Source: Acidobacteriaceae bacterium | Lineage (GTDB): Bacteria > Acidobacteriota > Terriglobia > Terriglobales > Acidobacteriaceae | Direction of reading: 5' to 3' | Assembly: GCA_030042915.1 (NCBI GenBank) | Contig: JASHYS010000488.1 | Coordinates: 1 to 11,222, forward strand | DNA length: 11,222 bases | Shown: positions 6,916 through 11,222 of the stretch, piece after piece | Numbering within the stretch: position 1 is the stretch's first letter | Layout of the letters: each line of letters starts with the position of its first letter | Translations under genes and position numbers: made by a program | The notes under the pieces: generated by a model | What the model was told of the DNA's origin: nothing | Databases searched by the model: none | The model's input: only the letters and a program-made list of their open reading frames with translations

Positions 6916-7838
6916 CTCGCGCCCTGCTCGCACTCACGCTTTGCGGTCTCGGGTTGCCGGCGCGCGCGGCCACGTACTTCGTCATCGTTGCGGGTCTCGG
7001 CGGCGAGCCCGATTACGAGCAGCGCTTTACCGCCGCGGCCAACGATCTCGATCGCATCTTCAAATCCGAGGGCCCTTCGGCGCACGTCATCACGCTCACC
7101 GGAGCAGAAGCTACCGCTGCGAAACTGCGCGAGGCTCTCGGAAACGTGGCCCGCGATGCCAAAGCTGACGACGATTTTGCTCTCATCCTCATTGGCCACG
7201 GCACCTTCGATGGCGTGGAGTACAAATTCAATCTCGTTGGACCCGACCTGACCGCAGCCGAGATCGCTTCGCTCTGCGACCGCATAGCCGCGCACCGTCA
7301 ACTCATTGTCGACACCACAAGCGCCAGCGGCGGCGCGGTTCAGGCGCTGGAAAGACCCGGACGCGCTGTGATCGCCGCAACCAAATCGGGCACGGAAAAG
7401 AACGCGACCGTCTTTGCACGCTATTGGGTCGAGGCGCTCCAGGACCCGTCGACCGACATCGACAAGAGCGATTCCATCAGCGCTATGGAAGCCTTTAGTT
7501 ACGCCTCGAAGAAGACCGCGGCATTTTACGATTCGCAGAAACGGCTTGCCACCGAGCACGCGGTCTTTAATGACACCGGCACAGGCGAGCCTGTCCGCCA
7601 GGCCGGCGATGGCCAGGGCGTTCTGCTGTCGAGCTTCACACTCTTGCGCCTGGGCACAAGCCAGCAGGCAGCCAACGATCCTGCCAAGCGCGCGCTGCTG
7701 GAACAGAAAGACGAACTCGAGCAGAAAATCGACACGTTGAAATATCAGAAAGCCGCAATGGACCCGGCCGACTACAAGAAACAACTCACCGATGCGCTGG
7801 TGGAATTGGCCAAAGTACAGGAGGAACTCGACAGATGA
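6912..7838 (+). CDS. Secreted caspase/legumain-fold-like protein lacking the catalytic cysteine, with C-terminal coiled coil
   Basis: A 308-residue protein starting with a short signal peptide (to about ARA, 17-19). The body looks like a C13/C14 (caspase-like) fold: a strand ATYFVIVAGLGG (20-31), ILIGHGTFDG (92-101) carrying the usual catalytic His (H96) and Gly, and IVDTTSASGGAVQAL (132-146) where active members have D-x-C-x-S-G. Here that place reads Thr/Ser, and the only cysteines are C11 in the signal peptide and C122, so it is probably a non-catalytic homologue. Residues about 265-308 are rich in Lys, Glu, Gln and Leu with heptad-like spacing, consistent with a coiled coil for oligomerisation. 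The start at 6912 gives ATGA overlap with the preceding stop and a sensible signal peptide; the longer frame from 6561 runs inside the preceding gene. Fold assignment is by motif only. Confidence 0.8.
   Translation: MTRALLALTLCGLGLPARAATYFVIVAGLGGEPDYEQRFTAAANDLDRIFKSEGPSAHVITLTGAEATAAKLREALGNVARDAKADDDFALILIGHGTFDGVEYKFNLVGPDLTAAEIASLCDRIAAHRQLIVDTTSASGGAVQALERPGRAVIAATKSGTEKNATVFARYWVEALQDPSTDIDKSDSISAMEAFSYASKKTAAFYDSQKRLATEHAVFNDTGTGEPVRQAGDGQGVLLSSFTLLRLGTSQQAANDPAKRALLEQKDELEQKIDTLKYQKAAMDPADYKKQLTDALVELAKVQEELDR
7819..7824 (+). promoter_or_regulatory. Shine-Dalgarno of the TPR metallopeptidase gene
   Basis: AGGAGG lies inside the 3' end of the caspase-like gene, ten bases before the ATG at 7835. 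It supports the ATGA-overlapping start and suggests translational coupling. Confidence 0.75.
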
Positions 7839-10066
7839 GGCTCCTCGTCGCCACTTTCGCGTTCTTCTTCGTCTGCGCCTTGTTCGCTCGCGCTGCTTCG
7901 CCTGCAGATTGCTGGTCGCTGCGCAAGCACGGCGCGACCGCCAAGGCGGAGGACTGCTTCGACGCGCTTACGCGCAGCGCCAACGCCTATGAGCGCGCCG
8001 AAGGCTTCTGGGGACTGGAGCAATGGGAGCAGGCGAACTCGGAATTTCGCCTCGCCACAGAACCCGCCGATAGCAAGCCACTCTACAAAGTGCGCTGGGG
8101 CCTGCTGCTCCGCGAGCGCTTCAACGACAGCGACGCCGCCGATCTCTTCCGTGAAGCGCTCGCGAAAGATCCGTCAAATGCCCAAGCCTACCTCGGCCTG
8201 GCGCTCGTCTCCGCCGATGCATTCGATAGCCACGCCGCCGAGTACACTGCCAAAGCCATCGCCCTCGATCCCAAGCTGGCCGATCCGCACGAGCTAGTGG
8301 CGCACCTCGCGCCCGAAGCGCACGAGTTGCTCGCCGACCTCGCGCTCACTAACGATGATCGCGAGGCAGCCGCTGCCGAGGCCGACAAGGCCATCGCGCT
8401 TGAGCCTGATGCGTTCGACGCCATGGCCACTCATGCAGCTCTCGAATTGCTTGCCGACCGGCCGCCGGACGCATGGTTCGCGAAGATCGACGCCATCAAT
8501 CCGCATTACGGCGAAGCCTACCTGCGCGTCGGCCGGCAACTCGAGCTGCACTATCGCTACGAAGATGCCGTCACGTATTACCGCAAGGCGATCGCAGCCG
8601 AGCCGCGCCTTTGGGCGGCGCATTCGGCGCTGGGAATCGATCTGATGCGTCTTGGCAAGGAGGATGAGCCGCGCGCCGAGCTCGAATTGAGCTACAACAA
8701 TGGTTATCGTGACGCCGCCACCGTCAACAGCCTTCGCCTTCTCGATAGTTACAAAGACTTCGACACCATTCGCGACGGGAATATCATCCTAAAGCTCAAC
8801 AAGTCGGAATCCGCGCTGCTGCTCCCCTACATGCAATCGGAGCTGCACATCATTCTGGCGACGTATGAAAAGAAATACCAGATGACGCTGCCGGGCCCCG
8901 TGCAGGTAGAGGTCTACCCCAATCACGAGGATTTTGCCGTGCGCACCATGGGCATGCCCGGCCTCGGCGCTCTCGGCGTCACTTTCGGCGAAGTTGTGGC
9001 CATGGACAGCCCATCGGCGCGCAAGCCCGGCGATTTCAACTGGGGCTCGACGCTCTGGCACGAGATGAGTCACGTCTTCATCCTCACGGCCACCAATCAT
9101 CGCGTCCCTCGCTGGTTCACTGAGGGTCTGGCCGTGCATGAAGAGGGTCGGCGCTCGCCGGAATGGCGCAATCGGGTAACGCCCGAGGTTCTCGTCGCGA
9201 TCCGCGATAAGAAACTCCTGCCCCTCGACCGGCTCGACCGCGGCTTTGTTTTTCCTGACTACCCGGCGCAGGTGATCGTCTCGTATTTCCAGGCGGGCAC
9301 CATCTGCGACTTTATTAGTGAAAAGTGGGGCGAAGGTAAACTGCTCGACATCGTGCACGCTTATGCGCATTTAGAAACCACCGATCATGCGATTGAGCAG
9401 AATCTTGGTTTGACTGCCGAACAGTTCGATCAGCAGTATTTCGCCTGGATTGATAAGCAATACGGCGCAGAGGCTGCGCATTTCGACCAGTGGCGCGAAA
9501 AGCTGAAGGCTCTGGAAGCTGCCGCGGAACAAAAAAAGTCCAATGCCGTGCTCCAAGAAGCGCCAGTAGTGCTTGCGCTTTATCCGGAGTACGTTGACAA
9601 CGCCAATGCATACGAATTGCTGGCCGAAGAGGATGCTCTGGGCGGCGATGCGAAGGCCGAAGCTGCCGTGCTGACCGAATACGAGCATCAGGGCGGCCAG
9701 TCGCCCGATATGCTCAAGCGGCTCGCGTCTCTTGAGGAGTCGGCCGGACAACCCGCTGAAGCCATCGCGACGCTCCAGTGGCTCAACTACATCTACCCCG
9801 TCAAAGATGAGGACTTGCATCGCCATCTGGGCGACCTGCTCTACGCGCAAAAGGAATACTACGGCGCGATCCGAGAGTACAACGCGGCCCTCGCATCCAA
9901 TCCCGTAGATAAAGCCGGCGCCGAGTTCAATCTCGCCAGAGCCTATTTTGCGGCCGGCCAAAAGGACAAAGCGCAAGACAGCGTATTAGCTGCGCTCGAA
10001 GTCGCGCCCGGTTACCGGCCGGCGCAGAAATTGCTCCTTGAATTGCAACAAACGCCCCCCAAATGA
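7835..10066 (+). CDS. Secreted TPR protein with embedded peptidase-MA-like (HExxH) zinc metallopeptidase domain
   Basis: A 743-residue protein with a clear signal peptide (1-20, hydrophobic LLVATFAFFFVCALF then ARA). Tetratricopeptide-like helices fill residues about 45-300, with typical turns such as ALAKDPSNAQAYLGLAL, AIALEPDAFDA and AIAAEPRLWAAHSALG. The central domain (about 325-500) has LWHEMSH (ligands H409 and H413, catalytic E410) and RWFTEGLAVHEEG, with E430 as third ligand. This is the layout of gluzincins of the peptidase MA family, so a zinc-dependent peptidase is plausible. A second TPR block covers about 560-743. The protein is probably periplasmic; the TPRs may hold a partner or substrate near the active site. 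It overlaps the caspase-like gene by four bases and precedes the MoxR gene by 20. Substrate unknown. The DNA for residues 152-170 holds an imperfect 33-bp duplication. Confidence 0.92.
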   Translation: MRLLVATFAFFFVCALFARAASPADCWSLRKHGATAKAEDCFDALTRSANAYERAEGFWGLEQWEQANSEFRLATEPADSKPLYKVRWGLLLRERFNDSDAADLFREALAKDPSNAQAYLGLALVSADAFDSHAAEYTAKAIALDPKLADPHELVAHLAPEAHELLADLALTNDDREAAAAEADKAIALEPDAFDAMATHAALELLADRPPDAWFAKIDAINPHYGEAYLRVGRQLELHYRYEDAVTYYRKAIAAEPRLWAAHSALGIDLMRLGKEDEPRAELELSYNNGYRDAATVNSLRLLDSYKDFDTIRDGNIILKLNKSESALLLPYMQSELHIILATYEKKYQMTLPGPVQVEVYPNHEDFAVRTMGMPGLGALGVTFGEVVAMDSPSARKPGDFNWGSTLWHEMSHVFILTATNHRVPRWFTEGLAVHEEGRRSPEWRNRVTPEVLVAIRDKKLLPLDRLDRGFVFPDYPAQVIVSYFQAGTICDFISEKWGEGKLLDIVHAYAHLETTDHAIEQNLGLTAEQFDQQYFAWIDKQYGAEAAHFDQWREKLKALEAAAEQKKSNAVLQEAPVVLALYPEYVDNANAYELLAEEDALGGDAKAEAAVLTEYEHQGGQSPDMLKRLASLEESAGQPAEAIATLQWLNYIYPVKDEDLHRHLGDLLYAQKEYYGAIREYNAALASNPVDKAGAEFNLARAYFAAGQKDKAQDSVLAALEVAPGYRPAQKLLLELQQTPPK
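8288..8344 (+). repeat. Imperfect 33-bp tandem duplication within a TPR region
   Basis: CACGAGCTAGTGGCGCACCTCGCG (8288-8311) recurs in diverged form as CACGAGTTGCTCGCCGACCTCGCG at 8321-8344, an offset of exactly 33 bases. The encoded units are HELVAHLA and HELLADLA, 11 residues apart. It keeps the frame and adds 11 residues to the spacing between two TPR units. Convergent helix composition is an alternative explanation. Confidence 0.5.
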
Positions 10067-10076
10067 ATTGAAGCGG

Positions 10077-10082
10077 AAGGAG
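10077..10082 (+). promoter_or_regulatory. Shine-Dalgarno of the MoxR-family gene
   Basis: AAGGAG ends four bases before the ATG at 10087, within the 20-base gap after the TPR gene stop. It supports this start. No terminator is visible in the gap, so the genes are probably cotranscribed. Confidence 0.65.
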
Positions 10083-10086
10083 ATCG

Positions 10087-11115
10087 ATGGTTTTGTTTGC
10101 CGGATTGAATCAGGACGCGGCGCTGCTTCAGGAGCGAATCGAGCGCTTTCACGCTGTGCGCGAAGGCATCCTTGCCCAGGTGCGCGAAGTCATCGTGGGC
10201 CAGGAAGAAGTGATGGATCAGATTCTCATCGCCATTTTTGTTGGCGGCCATTGCCTTATGACCGGAATGCCGGGCACGGCGAAAACGCTGATGGTGCGTA
10301 CCATCGCCGATGCGCTTGGGCTGCAGTTTCGCCGCATTCAGTTCACACCCGATCTCATGCCCTCCGACATCACCGGAACCGACATCATCGAGGAAGACCT
10401 CTCCACCGGCCATCGCAAGTGGACTTTCGTGGAGGGGCCCATTTTCGGCAACATCCTGCTCGCCGACGAGATCAATCGCACGCCTCCAAAAACACAATCG
10501 GCGCTGCTGGAAGCCATGCAGGAGCACTCCTGCACGGTGCGCGGTCACCTCTATCATTTACCCGCTCCGTTCTTCGTCCTCGCCACGCAAAATCCTATCG
10601 AGCTTGAGGGTACATATCCGCTGCCCGAGGCGCAACTTGATCGCTTTCTCTTCAACTCCATCCTCGGTGACCTCGACGCCGAGGACGAGCTGAAAGTCAT
10701 CGACAGGACAACGACCACGCGCGTGGCAGAGGCACGAGCCGTCACTTCCGCTGAGGATCTGCTCGATTTCCAGCAACTGGTGCGCATGGTGCCCATCGCC
10801 GATACGCTGGCGCGCTACGTCATCAGCCTGGTTCGCGCCACGCGGCCCAAAAGCGAAAACGCGCCTGATTTTGTGAAGAAATACGTAAACTATGGAGCCA
10901 GCGTGCGGGCCGCGCAATTTATTGTGCTGGCTGCAAAGGCGCGGGCGCTTTCGCATAAGCGCTATCACGTCACCTACGACGACATCGCGTCGATCGCTGT
11001 GCCTGTGCTGCGCCATCGCATTCTGCTCAACTTCCACGCCGAGTCTGACCGCGTCGATCCGGACGAGATTCTGAACCGGCTCATCGCCCAGGCGTCGCGG
11101 CCCAAGGAAACATGA
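10087..11115 (+). CDS. MoxR family AAA+ ATPase
   Basis: A complete 342-residue cytoplasmic AAA+ ATPase, close to the usual family length. Walker A is GMPGTAKT (60-67), Walker B is ILLADE (123-128), and sensor 1 is ATQNP (166-170). The EINRTPPKTQSALLEAMQE segment, IELEGTYPLPEAQLDRF (171-187) and the C-terminal helical lid with YGASVRAAQ are characteristic of MoxR. MoxR ATPases are regarded as chaperone-like remodellers that act on VWA-domain partners, for example by assisting metal insertion or complex assembly. Here the VWA protein is encoded upstream and a DUF58 protein directly downstream, the standard functional set. The gene has its own Shine-Dalgarno, and its stop overlaps the DUF58 start. 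It is downstream of its partners here, whereas in many genomes MoxR leads the cluster. Confidence 0.97.
   Translation: MVLFAGLNQDAALLQERIERFHAVREGILAQVREVIVGQEEVMDQILIAIFVGGHCLMTGMPGTAKTLMVRTIADALGLQFRRIQFTPDLMPSDITGTDIIEEDLSTGHRKWTFVEGPIFGNILLADEINRTPPKTQSALLEAMQEHSCTVRGHLYHLPAPFFVLATQNPIELEGTYPLPEAQLDRFLFNSILGDLDAEDELKVIDRTTTTRVAEARAVTSAEDLLDFQQLVRMVPIADTLARYVISLVRATRPKSENAPDFVKKYVNYGASVRAAQFIVLAAKARALSHKRYHVTYDDIASIAVPVLRHRILLNFHAESDRVDPDEILNRLIAQASRPKET
11104..11108 (+). promoter_or_regulatory. Shine-Dalgarno of the DUF58 gene
   Basis: AAGGA lies three bases before the ATG at 11112 and six bases before the ATG at 11115. The spacing favours 11115. Confidence 0.5.
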
Positions 11116-11222
11116 TGCAGCGCTTTCTCGATCCCGCGGTGCTGGCCGGCATCTCTTCGCTCGATTTGCTGGCCAAGACGGTCGTCGATGGCTTCGTGGC
11201 CGGGCTGCATCGTTCGCCCGAT
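11115..11222 (+). CDS. DUF58 domain protein, N-terminal fragment cut by window edge
   Basis: The frame opens with two consecutive ATG codons (11112 and 11115) overlapping the MoxR stop and stays open to the window end. The reading is MQRFLDPAVLAGISSLDLLAKTVVDGFVAGLHRSP, which matches the start of DUF58 proteins: a leading I-S-x-L-x-L-x-A-x-x-V-V-x-G-F segment ending in GLHRSP. DUF58 proteins contain a VWA-like domain and nearly always follow moxR, as here. The start at 11115 is preferred for its Shine-Dalgarno spacing; 11112 would add one Met and give the ATGA overlap used elsewhere in this operon. Only about 36 codons are visible, so the MIDAS residues cannot be checked. Confidence 0.88.
   Translation, partial: MQRFLDPAVLAGISSLDLLAKTVVDGFVAGLHRSPD

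Noticed and set aside
6789..7784. 331-codon minus-strand open frame opposite the caspase-like gene
   Set aside because: Antisense to a gene with signal peptide, family motifs and start-stop overlaps on the plus strand; a composition-driven shadow.
1..11222. CRISPR arrays, tRNA/rRNA genes, insertion sequences, phage or toxin-antitoxin genes
   Set aside because: No regularly spaced direct repeats, no RNA-gene signatures, no transposase or integrase motifs and no terminal inverted repeats were seen on reading both strands.

Overview
GC-rich bacterial DNA with tightly packed genes, RR-type (Tat) signal peptides and a DUF4159 / VWA / MoxR / DUF58 gene set. This combination suggests an Acidobacteriota (Terriglobia-like) chromosome. 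The taxonomic call is an inference from gene content and composition; there is no rRNA or other phylogenetic marker in the window. I see no tRNA, rRNA, CRISPR array, insertion sequence or phage gene, and no gene-free stretch above 300 bases (the longest is 170 bases, 3586-3755).

Left part (1-3585), three independently oriented genes. A minus-strand gene running off the left edge encodes a Tat-exported, mostly helical protein that resembles alpha/alpha-toroid carbohydrate-active enzymes. Divergent from it is pdxT, the glutaminase subunit of pyridoxal 5'-phosphate synthase, with all catalytic residues present and no pdxS beside it. Convergent to pdxT is a minus-strand, Tat-exported three-domain multicopper oxidase with a complete copper-ligand set, a GTG start and Phe at the usual axial type 1 copper position.

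Right part (3756-11222), one plus-strand operon of six genes. In order: a DUF4159 protein; a large membrane protein with a VWA-like domain (MIDAS intact) and a class I glutamine-amidotransferase-like domain without a nucleophilic cysteine; a secreted caspase/legumain-fold-like protein with GHG but no catalytic Cys, ending in a coiled coil; a secreted TPR protein with an embedded HExxH...E metallopeptidase; a MoxR AAA+ ATPase; and the start of a DUF58 protein. Three junctions overlap by 1-4 bases and the other two gaps are 70 and 20 bases. The likely picture is an envelope system: MoxR and DUF58 act with the membrane-anchored VWA protein, while several periplasmic products look like non-catalytic scaffolds around one potentially active zinc peptidase. 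The substrate and phenotype cannot be read from the sequence.

The divergent region 3586-3755 between the oxidase and the operon holds a near-perfect 20-bp dyad, a further copy of its half-site next to a possible -10 element, and a 12-bp palindrome overlapping the operon's first Shine-Dalgarno.
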